DNA of 64,000 nt from contig JAHHSJ010000005.1 in NCBI GenBank assembly GCA_020025295.1, positions 10,643 through 74,642 on the forward strand, in the 5' to 3' direction. Numbering within the stretch: position 1 is the stretch's first letter; each line of letters begins with the position of its first letter. The notes under the pieces were generated by a model. That model made no database searches, was not told where the DNA came from, and worked only from the letters and a program-made list of their open reading frames with translations. Origin of the DNA: Oscillospiraceae bacterium. GTDB lineage: Bacteria; Bacillota; Clostridia; Oscillospirales; Oscillospiraceae. Below are positions 33,185 through 41,866 of the stretch, piece after piece. The position numbers and the translations under genes were made by a program.

Positions 33185-34969
33185 ATGAACATTCAAGAAA
33201 TGGATCTTGTGAAAATTCTGCTGCGGGAGCCCTATCAGAACCAGCGGGTGCTGGCAGAGCAGTCCGGCTACTCGCTGGGAGCGGTCAACCGCAGCATTAA
33301 ATCCCTGCAGGAGCAGGGGCTGATGGATGAAGAGAAAGCCCTGACGGCGAAGGCATATGAGCTGCTGAAGGAAAATGCCCCTCGGCGGGCAATCATTCTG
33401 GCAGCCGGCTTTGGTATGCGAATGATTCCGATCAATGTGGAAACCCCAAAGGCATTGCTGCGTGTGAAGGGAGAAACCCTCATCGAGCGGCTGATCTGCC
33501 AGCTGCATGAAGTGGGCATCCGGGAGATATATGTGGTTGTTGGTTTCATGAAGGAGAGTTTTGAATATCTGATTGACGAATACGATGTTAATCTGGTGGT
33601 CAATGCGGACTATGCCGAATCCAACAATCTGCTTTCCCTGAATCTGGTCCGGGACAAGCTGACCAATGCCTACATTCTGCCCTGTGATGTTTGGTGCCGC
33701 ACCAACCCCTTCCAGACGCAGGAACTGTATTCTTGGTACATGGTTGAGGACATGGAGGATGAGCACAGCTCCGTCCGGGTCAACCGTAAGCAGGAACTGG
33801 TTGTGACGGATCGACATCAGAAGGGCAATCAGATGGTGGGCATCAGCTACATCAACAAGGAGTATGCTCCGGTGCTGGCCAAGCGTCTGGAGGAAATGAG
33901 CGAGGACCGCACTTGCAGTCAGAGCTTCTGGGAGGAGGCTCTGTATCGAAACGGCAAGATGACGGTTTGGGCCAAGGTAGCGGCAGCTCAGGATGTGGTG
34001 GAAATCAACACCTATGAACAGCTTCGTGAGTTTGACAGTGGTGCGGAACAGCTGAAGAATGAGGCAATTTCCACCATCGCCCATGCGCTCAATGTGGACA
34101 GCTCTGAAATTAAGAAAATTACAGTGCTGAAGAAAGGCATGACCAACCGATCCTTCCTGTTTTCCTGCAAGGGTCAGAAGTACATCATGCGTGTCCCCGG
34201 TGAGGGCACCGATCAGCTGATCGACCGTCGGCAGGAAGCTGCGGTCTATCAGGTCATTCGGGATAAAAAGCTCTGCGATGACATTGTGTATATCAACCCG
34301 GACAATGGATTTAAAATCACCAAATATCTCCCCGATGTCCGGGTCTGTGACGCCTATCAGGAAGCAGATGTGGAAAAAACCATGGCTGTGCTGCGTGGAT
34401 TCCATCAGCAGGGCATCGTGGTGGATCATGAGTTTGACCTGTGGGGAAAACTGGAGTTTTATGAAACGCTCTGGGAGGGTAAGCCCTCTGCCTATCGGGA
34501 CTATCTCAAGACCAAGGAGAATGTGTACTCTCTGCGCCCCTATGTTGAGGCTCATGTGGAGAAAAAGGTACTGACCCATATCGACGCTGTGCCGGATAAT
34601 TTCCTGTTCTATCAGAATGAACAGGGAGAGGAAGAAATCCGCCTGATCGACTGGGAGTACGCCGGTATGCAGGACCCTCATGTGGACATTGCCATGTATG
34701 CCATCTATGCCCTTTATAACAAAGAGGAAGTCGATCATCTGATTGATGTCTACTTTGAGCATCATTGCACGATGGAAACCCGCATTAAGATCTATTGCTA
34801 TGTGGCAATCTGCGGACTGCTGTGGAGCAACTGGTGCGAATATAAGCGAGAGCTGGGCGTGGGCTTTGGCGAATACAGTCTCCGCCAGTACCGCTATGCC
34901 AAGGAATTCTATCGCTATGCGACAGAGGGTATGAAACATTTGGGTTTGGAGGAAAGCCAGCATGAGTAA
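33185..34969 (+). CDS. HTH-LicC-LicA fusion: DNA-binding, nucleotidyltransferase and choline kinase domains
   Basis: 594 residues in three parts. (1) Winged HTH, ~1-60 (LAEQSGYSLGAVNRSIKSLQ). (2) LicC-like nucleotidyltransferase, ~68-285 (AIILAAGFGMRM, TPKALLRVKGETLIERLI). (3) LicA/choline-kinase-like phosphotransferase, ~300-590, with HIDAVPDNFLF (catalytic HxDxxxxN) and LIDWEYAGMQDP (Mg site). Together these would phosphorylate choline and form CDP-choline for decorating surface polymers. The start is ATG 33185, with AAGGTGA upstream. It overlaps the second LicC-like gene by 8 nt. Substrates are inferred from family and the adjacent BCCT transporter; ethanolamine is an alternative. Confidence 0.85.
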   Translation: MNIQEMDLVKILLREPYQNQRVLAEQSGYSLGAVNRSIKSLQEQGLMDEEKALTAKAYELLKENAPRRAIILAAGFGMRMIPINVETPKALLRVKGETLIERLICQLHEVGIREIYVVVGFMKESFEYLIDEYDVNLVVNADYAESNNLLSLNLVRDKLTNAYILPCDVWCRTNPFQTQELYSWYMVEDMEDEHSSVRVNRKQELVVTDRHQKGNQMVGISYINKEYAPVLAKRLEEMSEDRTCSQSFWEEALYRNGKMTVWAKVAAAQDVVEINTYEQLREFDSGAEQLKNEAISTIAHALNVDSSEIKKITVLKKGMTNRSFLFSCKGQKYIMRVPGEGTDQLIDRRQEAAVYQVIRDKKLCDDIVYINPDNGFKITKYLPDVRVCDAYQEADVEKTMAVLRGFHQQGIVVDHEFDLWGKLEFYETLWEGKPSAYRDYLKTKENVYSLRPYVEAHVEKKVLTHIDAVPDNFLFYQNEQGEEEIRLIDWEYAGMQDPHVDIAMYAIYALYNKEEVDHLIDVYFEHHCTMETRIKIYCYVAICGLLWSNWCEYKRELGVGFGEYSLRQYRYAKEFYRYATEGMKHLGLEESQHE

Positions 34970-35699
34970 GAGCAATCGGGTAGAACGAGCGATCATTATG
35001 GCCGCCGGAAAGGGAAAGCGGATGCAGCCGGTGACTTTGACGACCCCCAAGCCTTTGGTCAAGGTGAATGGGGTTCGCATGATCGACACCGTGATTGATG
35101 CACTCCATACCAACGGCATTCATGAAATTTACATTGTGGTTGGCTATCTGAAGGAGCAGTTCACTGTGCTGCAGGAGAAGTACACCGGCATTACGCTGAT
35201 TGAAAATCCGTATTACGATACCTGCAATAATATTTCTTCGCTGTATGTGGCCAGAGATCACATTTGCAATACCATTATTCTGGACGGAGATCAGATCATT
35301 TATCATCCGGAAATTCTGACTCCGGACTTCACTCGTTCCGGTTATAACTGCATTTGGACGGATGAGGAAACCGATGAATGGCTGCTGAATGTGGAAGATG
35401 ACATTGTCACCGCCTGCAGCCGTACCGGCGGAGCCGGTGGCTGGCAGCTGTTCAGCGTGTCCAGATGGAATGAAGCGGACGGCAAAAAGCTCAAGCGCCA
35501 TCTGGAACTGGAGTTTGATGAGAAGCAGAATCGTCAAATCTATTGGGATGATGTGGCACTCTTCTGCCATCCCGAGGAATACCAGTTGGGTGTGCGGCAA
35601 ATGTATGCCGGCGATATTCTCGAAATTGACAATCTGGACGAGCTGATTGCATTGGACCCCAGCTATGCCCGGTTTGGCAGTAAGGAGGAAACAAAATGA
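34962..35699 (+). CDS. licC: LicC-like nucleotidyltransferase (phosphocholine cytidylyltransferase family)
   Basis: 245 residues. The Rossmann-type nucleotidyltransferase signature AIIMAAGKGKRMQPVT with TPKPLVKVNG near the N-terminus, IILDGDQI (metal-binding Asp) and a C-terminal segment with DEL and Tyr-rich ends. Likely CTP:phosphocholine cytidylyltransferase. It duplicates the activity of the middle domain of the upstream fusion, so one of the two may have changed substrate or lost activity. Overlaps the neighbours by 8 nt and ATGA, so all three genes are co-translated. Confidence 0.8.
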   Translation: MSKSNRVERAIIMAAGKGKRMQPVTLTTPKPLVKVNGVRMIDTVIDALHTNGIHEIYIVVGYLKEQFTVLQEKYTGITLIENPYYDTCNNISSLYVARDHICNTIILDGDQIIYHPEILTPDFTRSGYNCIWTDEETDEWLLNVEDDIVTACSRTGGAGGWQLFSVSRWNEADGKKLKRHLELEFDEKQNRQIYWDDVALFCHPEEYQLGVRQMYAGDILEIDNLDELIALDPSYARFGSKEETK

Positions 35700-37243
35700 A
35701 AGAAAAGAATAAAATGACTGCGGACACGGGAAAACGGGTGGATTGGCTCATCACGCTGCTGCCGCTGGCTATCATTGTTGCGCTTTGCGTGGTGTTTATG
35801 GCAGCTCCGGAGCAGTCCAATCTGGTTCTGAGCAAGATCCGCTTCTTTTTCGGTGATACCTTTGGCACCTACTATCTGGTGATTGGCCTCGGTATCTTCC
35901 TGGTGTCCCTGTTCATTGCCTGCTCCAAGTACGGCAATATTGTTTTGGGCGCACCCGATGAGAAACCCAAGTATTCGTTCTTTGCATGGGGCTCCATGAT
36001 GTTCACCTGCGGTCTGGCGGCGGACATCCTGTTCTACTCGTTTTCTGAGTGGTTTATGTACGCCAATGACCCCCATATTGCAGAGCTGGGCTCGGTGCAG
36101 GATTGGGCAGGCGTGTTCCCTGTGTTCCATTGGAGCCTTGTGCCTTGGGGCTTTTATCTGGTTCTGGCGGCAGCCTTTGGCTTTATGCTCCATGTCAGAC
36201 AGCGTGAGCGTCAGAAGTTCTCTGAGGCCTGCCGCCCGGTTCTGGGCAAGCACACCGATGGCTGGGCCGGCCGCATCATCGACCTGCTGGCTGTCTTTGC
36301 CCTGATTGCCGGTACGGCAACCACCTTCAGCGTGGCCACCCCCCTGATGACCATGATTATCAATTCTCTGTTCCATGTGGAATTGAACCGCACTGCGGTG
36401 ACCATCATCATTCTGATTATTACCTGCGTCATCTACACTTACTCTCTGCTCCACGGCTTTAAGGGGATCAGCTGGCTGGCAAAGGTCTGCATTTACCTGT
36501 TCTTTGGCCTTTTGGTGTATGTGCTGCTGTTCTGCGGACAGACCAGATACATTGTGGAGACCGGTTTCTCCTCCATCGGAAGAATGGTGCAGAACTTCTT
36601 TGAGCTTGCCACCTATACCGATCCCGGCAGAACCAGCTTCTTCCCCCAGAACTGGACCATTTACTACTGGGCCTATTGGATGGTCTGGTGCGTGGCAGCT
36701 CCCTTCTTCATCGGCAGCATTTCCAGAGGCCGGACCATTCGTCAGACCATTCTAGGCGGCTATGTCTTTGGCGTTGGCTCTACGATTTCCAGTTTTGTCA
36801 TTTTGGGCAACTACTCCATGGGCATGGAGATGTCCGGAGCCACCCACCTGCTGGAGCAGTTCCAGCAGACCGGTGACACCTATCAGCTGATTACCTCCAT
36901 TATTGACACCATGCCGCTGGCACCGGTGGTTTTGGCGGTGGTTCTCATCACTATGATTGCCTTCTACGCCACCTCCTTTGATTCCATTGCACTGACGGCA
37001 TCCTGTTACAGCTACCATCGGCTGAAGTCGGATGAGCAGCCCAACAAGCTGATCCAGCTGATGTGGTGCATCCTTCTGATTTTGCTGCCCATTGCACTGA
37101 TCTTCGCAGACAGCTCCATGAGCAATTTGCAGTCGGTCAGTATTGTGGCCGCATTCCCCATCGGTGCGGTGATGGTGCTGATTGTCTGGAGTTTCCTGAG
37201 AGACGCGAAAAAGTATATGAAGGAGAGCGGCAAGGCCTCCTGA
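35696..37243 (+). CDS. BCCT family transporter (choline/betaine/carnitine)
   Basis: 515 residues with about 12 TM helices. Family hallmarks: a conserved region around FSEWFMYANDP, GVFPVFHWSLVPWG, and the BCCT signature YWAYWMVWCVAAPFFIGSISRGRTIRQ (cited as WMVWCVAAPFFIG and SRGRTIRQ), then SFVILGNYSMGMEMSG. Na+- or H+-driven uptake of quaternary ammonium compounds. Last gene of the choline operon, coupled by ATGA to the licC-like gene. Context makes choline the likely cargo. A strong terminator follows. Confidence 0.9.
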   Translation: MKEKNKMTADTGKRVDWLITLLPLAIIVALCVVFMAAPEQSNLVLSKIRFFFGDTFGTYYLVIGLGIFLVSLFIACSKYGNIVLGAPDEKPKYSFFAWGSMMFTCGLAADILFYSFSEWFMYANDPHIAELGSVQDWAGVFPVFHWSLVPWGFYLVLAAAFGFMLHVRQRERQKFSEACRPVLGKHTDGWAGRIIDLLAVFALIAGTATTFSVATPLMTMIINSLFHVELNRTAVTIIILIITCVIYTYSLLHGFKGISWLAKVCIYLFFGLLVYVLLFCGQTRYIVETGFSSIGRMVQNFFELATYTDPGRTSFFPQNWTIYYWAYWMVWCVAAPFFIGSISRGRTIRQTILGGYVFGVGSTISSFVILGNYSMGMEMSGATHLLEQFQQTGDTYQLITSIIDTMPLAPVVLAVVLITMIAFYATSFDSIALTASCYSYHRLKSDEQPNKLIQLMWCILLILLPIALIFADSSMSNLQSVSIVAAFPIGAVMVLIVWSFLRDAKKYMKESGKAS

Positions 37244-37262
37244 TTTCTCTGTGGATAAACTG

Positions 37263-37304
37263 AACCCGGACCTCTGTTAATTCTGGCAGAGGTCCGGGTT
37301 TTCC
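37263..37304 (+). terminator. Terminator of the choline operon
   Basis: 14-bp stem AACCCGGACCTCTG (37263-37276) with 37287-37300, followed by TTCC. Confidence 0.82.
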
Positions 37305-37317
37305 ATATGCGGAGCGA

Positions 37318-37349
37318 ACAAAACCCCCGGTTCTGTGTAAGAACCGGGG
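37318..37349 (-). terminator. Terminator of the T-box operon
   Basis: 10-bp stem CCCCGGTTCT (37325-37334) with AGAACCGGGG (37340-37349), followed on the minus strand by GTTTTGTT. Confidence 0.82.
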
Positions 37350-37376
37350 ATTTTGTTGGAAGGAAGTGTTTGTGAA

Positions 37377-38465
37377 TCAGAAGCCAAGGGGATAAGTCCA
37401 GCCCATGGTGTCCTCCACCGTGCCGGTCTGCATACCATAGATATTGTCGTAGAGCTTTTGTGCGACCGGGCCAACCTTGCCGTCGGCCACCTGCACATCC
37501 GTGCCCTTGACACAGAGCCAGCCAATGGGAGAAATCACAGCGGCGGTGCCGGAGGCGAAGATTTCCTTCAGAGAGCCGTCTTTGGTGGCAGCTACCACCT
37601 CGTCGATGGACAGTTTGCGCTCGGAAACCTTGACGCCCCATTTCTTCAGCAGCTGAATGACGGAGTTTCGGGTGATGCCGGGGAGGATGGTGCCGCTGTC
37701 CAGAGGTGCGGTGATGACCTCATCACCGATCATGAAGAAGGCGTTGGAGGTGCCGATCTCTTCCACATACTTGTGTTCTTCGGCGTCCAGCCAAAGGACG
37801 TCCTTGCAGTTATACTTGATGGCGTCCTGAGAGGCACGCATACCGCCGCCGTAGTTGCCGCCCACCTTGGCATAGCCGGTGCCGCCCTTGGCAGCACGGA
37901 TGTATTTGTCCTGCACATAGATGCGGGTGGTGCTGAGTCCGCCGTCGTTGGCGGCATAGTAAGAGCCGGTGGGGCTGAGGATAATCATGAATTTGTAGTG
38001 CTTGGCGGGCAGTACGGAGAAGGAAACCTCGTCGCCGAAGAGGAAGGGGCGGATGTAAAGCGCCGTGCCGGGGGCGTGGGGAATCCAGTCCTTGTCGGCT
38101 TCAATGACCGCTTTCAGTCCGGCCAGAAACAGGTCGCCGGGAACCTCCGGCATACACATACGCTCACAGGTGTTCTTCATGCGGGCGATGTTCATGTCCG
38201 GGCGGAACAGCTGCACGCTGCCGTCGGGACGGCGATAGGCTTTCATGCCCTCAAACATCATCTGAGCGTAGTGCAGCACAGCGGAGGCAGGCTCGATGAG
38301 GAAGGGCGCATGAGGCACCACACGGGGCGAGTGCCAGCCCTGCCCCTCGTCATATTCCATGACGAACATATGGTCGGTGAAGTATTTGGCAAACCCCAGC
38401 TGAGATTCGTCGGCAGGACGGGGCTTGGGGTTGGTGGTTCTGGTTACCGGGATTTCGTAAGTCAT
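37377..38465 (-). CDS. ilvE: Branched-chain amino acid aminotransferase
   Basis: 362 residues, group II BCAT. Seen: YAKVGGNYGGGMRASQDA containing the PLP lysine, EIGTSNAFF, and GTILPGITRNSVIQL near the C-terminal half. Interconverts Ile/Leu/Val and their 2-oxoacids with glutamate/2-oxoglutarate. The start is ATG 38465, with GAAGGA upstream; the longer in-frame ORF overlaps the upstream gene. Last of eight genes in the Ile T-box operon, 19 nt after the amidase gene. Being under an isoleucine-starvation switch argues for a biosynthetic role here. Confidence 0.94.
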   Translation of the reverse strand: MTYEIPVTRTTNPKPRPADESQLGFAKYFTDHMFVMEYDEGQGWHSPRVVPHAPFLIEPASAVLHYAQMMFEGMKAYRRPDGSVQLFRPDMNIARMKNTCERMCMPEVPGDLFLAGLKAVIEADKDWIPHAPGTALYIRPFLFGDEVSFSVLPAKHYKFMIILSPTGSYYAANDGGLSTTRIYVQDKYIRAAKGGTGYAKVGGNYGGGMRASQDAIKYNCKDVLWLDAEEHKYVEEIGTSNAFFMIGDEVITAPLDSGTILPGITRNSVIQLLKKWGVKVSERKLSIDEVVAATKDGSLKEIFASGTAAVISPIGWLCVKGTDVQVADGKVGPVAQKLYDNIYGMQTGTVEDTMGWTYPLGF

Positions 38466-38484
38466 AGGAGGTCCTTCTTTCTCG

Positions 38485-39270
38485 TTAAATATGGTACAGT
38501 TCCGGTCGTCTGTCCCGGAACACAGGAATCGTGTTTCGTATTTTGTTGAGGGTGTCCATGCTGCATTCACCCATCAGGATTTCTTCCTGCGTTCCGGCGA
38601 GAGCGATGGTTTCGCCCCAAGGGTCAATCACGGCGGAGCTGCCGCCGTATACCGTATCTCCGGCGGTGCCGCAGGAGTTGCAGCAGACCACAAACATCTG
38701 GTTTTCAATGGCTCTGGCGGTGGTCAGCGTTCTCAGATGGGCCGTCCGCACGCCGGGCCACTGAGAAACCACAAAGAGCAGATCCAAACCCGGCACCGTC
38801 AGGCTTCGGGTCAGCTCGGGAAAGCGGAGGTCGTAGCAGATGATCAGACCGCAGTCCACACCGTCCAGCTGGAATCGACACAGGTGATCGCCGGGGGTGT
38901 AGCTGAGGTGCTCACCCATAGGGGAGAAGAGGTGGGTTTTGTCATAGGAGGTAATGCAGACGCCGGTGCGGTCAAACACCATGGCGGTGTTGTATATGTT
39001 GTCGTTTCGCTGGTTGGATACGCTGCCGGCGACGATGTTCACGCCGTATTTGGCGGCAAGTCCTCCGATTTTCTCTTTTACCCGGGCTCCATCCTCGTCG
39101 CAGAGTGCGGCGAGGTTTTCTTTTGGGAAAAAGCCGGTGTTCCAAGTTTCCGGAAGCACCAGCACATCCGGCTGTGCTGCCATGGCCTGTTCGATCAGCT
39201 CTGCCGCATGGGTGAAGTTTTCGTTGGGACAGCCCAGCTTCATATCCATTTGCAGACAGGCGATTTTCAT
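38485..39270 (-). CDS. Nitrilase-superfamily amidase (omega-amidase-like)
   Basis: 261 residues with the full catalytic set: Glu in LVLPETWNTGFF, Lys in YDKTHLFSPMGE and Cys in GLIICYDLRFPEL. The closest named relatives by motif are omega-amidase/YafV-type enzymes, which hydrolyse 2-oxoglutaramate or 2-oxosuccinamate, products of transamination with glutamine or asparagine. That role would fit beside IlvE, by removing the amide product of transamination (inference). The ATG overlaps the stop codon of the oxidoreductase gamma gene (ATGA). Confidence 0.85.
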   Translation of the reverse strand: MKIACLQMDMKLGCPNENFTHAAELIEQAMAAQPDVLVLPETWNTGFFPKENLAALCDEDGARVKEKIGGLAAKYGVNIVAGSVSNQRNDNIYNTAMVFDRTGVCITSYDKTHLFSPMGEHLSYTPGDHLCRFQLDGVDCGLIICYDLRFPELTRSLTVPGLDLLFVVSQWPGVRTAHLRTLTTARAIENQMFVVCCNSCGTAGDTVYGGSSAVIDPWGETIALAGTQEEILMGECSMDTLNKIRNTIPVFRDRRPELYHI

Positions 39271-39806
39271 GGCTGATAGTCCTTTCCCAGCAGCAGAGCC
39301 TTCATATTCAGCTCCAGCAGAGCGGCCTTGGTGGGGGGGACCAGCTTTTGCACCACCGCTTCCGTGCCCTCAAAGGAAAGCTCCGGGTGGTTTTCCAGCA
39401 CATGCCCCATGAGAATCATGTTTGCCAGTGTGGCAAGGCCGTGCTCCTTTGCCATCTGGGTGGCGGGGATGGAGAATACCTCCACATCCTTCCGATTCAC
39501 TGGTTCGGTTACCAGAGAGGAGTCCACATAGATTTGACCGCCGGGAGCAACCGTACTTCCGTACTTTTGCAGGGAAGGGAGGTTCATGGCAATCAGTACA
39601 TCCGGAGTAGTGATGATGGGAGAGCCGATGGGCTGCTCGGAGAGGATGATATTGCAGTTTGCTGTGCCGCCTCGCATTTCCGGACCGTAGGAGGGGAGCC
39701 AAGATACCTGCAAGTCGTCCATCAACCCCTTGTTAGCCAGAAACTTGCCGGAAAACAGAACGCCCTGTCCGCCAAAGCCTGCAATGAGGATTTGTGTGGT
39801 TTTCAT
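39267..39806 (-). CDS. 2-oxoacid:ferredoxin oxidoreductase, gamma subunit
   Basis: 179 residues, the catalytic-gamma POR_N-type fold: ILIAGFGGQGVLFSGKFLA at the N-terminus, SYGPEMRGGTANCNI, and IAMNLPSLQKY. With alpha, beta and delta subunits it makes the four-subunit type of ferredoxin-dependent 2-oxoacid oxidoreductase. The start is ATG 39806, overlapping the beta stop codon (ATGA); a GTG at 39812 is possible. Substrate class inferred from context is branched-chain 2-oxoacids (VOR), not pyruvate; KOR-type 2-oxoglutarate specificity is the main alternative. Confidence 0.88.
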   Translation of the reverse strand: MKTTQILIAGFGGQGVLFSGKFLANKGLMDDLQVSWLPSYGPEMRGGTANCNIILSEQPIGSPIITTPDVLIAMNLPSLQKYGSTVAPGGQIYVDSSLVTEPVNRKDVEVFSIPATQMAKEHGLATLANMILMGHVLENHPELSFEGTEAVVQKLVPPTKAALLELNMKALLLGKDYQP

Positions 39807-40564
39807 TTGCACGCCACCTCCTGTTCTGCGGAACGATCCTTGTAAACACCAAGGGGATAGTAGGGGAGCATATCACTTTCCACCCATTCCAGTGCCTGCT
39901 GGGGAGACATACCCCAGTTGGTGGGACAGGCGGAAACCACCTCGACCAGAGAGAAGCCCTTGCCGTCGATCTGGTTCAGGAAGGCCTTCTGAATGACCTG
40001 CTTGGCGTGTTTTACATTCTTTACATTGTTCACAGCCACCCGGGCGACAAACTCCGGGCCTTCCAGAGTGGACAGCATCTCGCAGACCTTGATGGGCCAG
40101 CCGCAGTGGTTCACATCACGGCCGTAGGGGCTGGTCTGGGTCACCTGACCGGGCAGAGAGGTGGGAGCCATCTGACCGCCGGTCATGCCGTAAATGGCGT
40201 TGTTGACGAAGATGACGGTGATATTTTCGTTGCGAGCGGCGCTGTGGACGGTTTCCGCCATGCCGATGGAGGCTAAATCGCCGTCGCCCTGATAGGTAAA
40301 CACCACATTTTCCGGACGGCAGCGCTTGATGCCGGTGGCGACCGCCGGAGCACGGCCGTGGGGAGTTTCAATCATGTCACAGGCGAAGTAATCGTAAGCC
40401 ATAACCGCACAGCCGACCGGAGCCACACCGATGGTCTTGCCCTCAATGCCCAAGGTGTCCATGGCCTCGGCAACCAGACGGTGGATGATGCCGTGGGGAC
40501 AGCCTGGGCAGTAGTGCAGCGGCACATCCAAGAGGGCGTGGGGTCGATCAAATACAACGGCCAT
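39803..40564 (-). CDS. 2-oxoacid:ferredoxin oxidoreductase, beta subunit (TPP-binding)
   Basis: 253 residues. CPGCPHGIIHRL near the N-terminus (cluster and TPP region), the TPP motif GDGDLASIGMAE...NNAIYGMTGGQMAPTS (cited as GDGDLASIG and NNAIYGMTGGQMAPTS). Binds thiamine diphosphate and a [4Fe-4S] cluster, and carries out oxidative decarboxylation or, with reduced ferredoxin, carboxylation of acyl-CoA. The start is ATG 40564, with AAGGAGAA upstream; the longer ORF runs into the alpha gene. The gap to alpha is 2 nt. Confidence 0.9.
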   Translation of the reverse strand: MAVVFDRPHALLDVPLHYCPGCPHGIIHRLVAEAMDTLGIEGKTIGVAPVGCAVMAYDYFACDMIETPHGRAPAVATGIKRCRPENVVFTYQGDGDLASIGMAETVHSAARNENITVIFVNNAIYGMTGGQMAPTSLPGQVTQTSPYGRDVNHCGWPIKVCEMLSTLEGPEFVARVAVNNVKNVKHAKQVIQKAFLNQIDGKGFSLVEVVSACPTNWGMSPQQALEWVESDMLPYYPLGVYKDRSAEQEVACK

Positions 40565-40566
40565 AA

Positions 40567-41628
40567 TCAGAATTCTCCTTTCTGGGCACGGCGGATGGAT
40601 TCCAGCACCTGATCCGGGCTGGGGATCATGCCGCCGCATCGGTTGCAGAGGGCAACCGGCTTTTTGCACTGGGTGGCAAGGCGGATGTCCTCGATCATCT
40701 GCCCCATGCTGAGTTCCACGGAGAGGAACCCCTTCACCTTGTCTGCCGCAGCCAGCAGGGGTTTGGTGGGGAAGGGCCACAGGGTGATGGGTCGGATCAA
40801 TCCCACCTTAATGCCTTCTTCCCGGGCGGCGACGATGGCGTTCTTTGCCACACGGGCGGCGATGCCGAAGGCTACTACGCAGAGCTCTGCGTCCTCCATC
40901 TGGTATTCCTCCCACATGGTTTCGTTTTCCTCAACCTGCTTGTAGCGCTCATAACGCTGGAAGTTCTTCTGTTCCAGCTCTGCGGGGCTGAGGTACAGGG
41001 AGTTGACCACATGGTGTTCCCGTTTGCCTTCGGTGCCGGTGAGTTCCCAAGGTTTATCATAGGTTTCGATTTCCACATCTTCAAAGGAGATAGGCTCCAT
41101 CATCTGACCAATGGTGCCGTCGGCCAGAATCATGGCGGTCATGCGGTATTTGTCCGCCAGATTGAACCCCTTGACCGTCAGGCTTGCCATCTCCTGCACC
41201 GAGGCCGGCGCCAGCACGATCATCCGGTAGTCGCCGTGACCGCCGCCCTTGGTGGCTTGAAAGTAATCGGACTGGGAGGGCTGGATGCCGCCCAGACCGG
41301 GACCGCCTCGCTGGACATTGACCACAAAGGCAGGAACATCGGAACCGGCGATGTAGCTCAGTCCCTCGGTTTTCAGGGAGATGCCGGGGCTGGAAGAGGA
41401 GGTCATCGCCCGCATGCCGGCGGAAGATGCGCCGTAGACCATGTTGATGGATGCGATCTCACTCTCTGCCTGTAAAAAGACGCCGCCGATCTTGGGCATT
41501 TTCTTTGCCATGTAGGCGGCAATTTCTGTCTGGGGGGTGATGGGATAGCCGAAGTAGTGGCGGCAGCCGGCCCGGATGGCGGCTTCTGCAATGGCTTCGT
41601 TGCCCTTCATCAATACTCGTTCTGCCAT
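40567..41628 (-). CDS. vorB: 2-oxoacid:ferredoxin oxidoreductase, alpha subunit (VorB-like)
   Basis: 353 residues. MKGNEAIAEAAIRAGCRHYFGYPITPQTE at the start (core GYPITPQTEIAAYM), SSSPGISLKTEG, NVQRGGPGLGG, and a CoA-binding C-terminal half. This is the alpha architecture of KorA/VorB enzymes, annotated by common practice as 3-methyl-2-oxobutanoate dehydrogenase subunit VorB. ATG 41628 is preferred; GTG 41637 is also possible. Specificity for branched-chain 2-oxoacids is inferred from ilvE and the acyl-CoA ligase in the same operon and from the isoleucine T-box. Confidence 0.9.
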   Translation of the reverse strand: MAERVLMKGNEAIAEAAIRAGCRHYFGYPITPQTEIAAYMAKKMPKIGGVFLQAESEIASINMVYGASSAGMRAMTSSSSPGISLKTEGLSYIAGSDVPAFVVNVQRGGPGLGGIQPSQSDYFQATKGGGHGDYRMIVLAPASVQEMASLTVKGFNLADKYRMTAMILADGTIGQMMEPISFEDVEIETYDKPWELTGTEGKREHHVVNSLYLSPAELEQKNFQRYERYKQVEENETMWEEYQMEDAELCVVAFGIAARVAKNAIVAAREEGIKVGLIRPITLWPFPTKPLLAAADKVKGFLSVELSMGQMIEDIRLATQCKKPVALCNRCGGMIPSPDQVLESIRRAQKGEF

Positions 41629-41638
41629 GGGAGCCACC

Positions 41639-41845
41639 TTACCTTTCTACCTTGATGATACAGTCGGGACACATGGTTGCGCAGAAGGCGCAGCCGATGC
41701 ACTGTTCCGGAGCGGTCATCACCGCCGGGGAATAGCCTTTGGCGTTGATTTTGCCGTTGGCAATCGCAAGAATGCCCTTGGGGCAGGCGTTGACGCACAG
41801 CCCGCAGCCCTTACATTGATCTTCTCGAAATGTTACTTTAGCCAT
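41639..41845 (-). CDS. 2x[4Fe-4S] ferredoxin, delta subunit of the oxidoreductase
   Basis: 68 residues with two full cluster motifs: CKGCGLCVNACPKG and CIGCAFCATMCPDC. Serves as the electron-transfer subunit between the TPP enzyme and soluble ferredoxin. Its position directly before the alpha gene is standard for four-subunit VOR/KOR enzymes. SD GAGGAA before the ATG. There are nine Cys in all; the second motif ends CPDC instead of CPxG, which is common in delta subunits. Confidence 0.92.
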   Translation of the reverse strand: MAKVTFREDQCKGCGLCVNACPKGILAIANGKINAKGYSPAVMTAPEQCIGCAFCATMCPDCIIKVER

Positions 41846-41866
41846 TTGAGTTCCTCCTTCGGCTGG

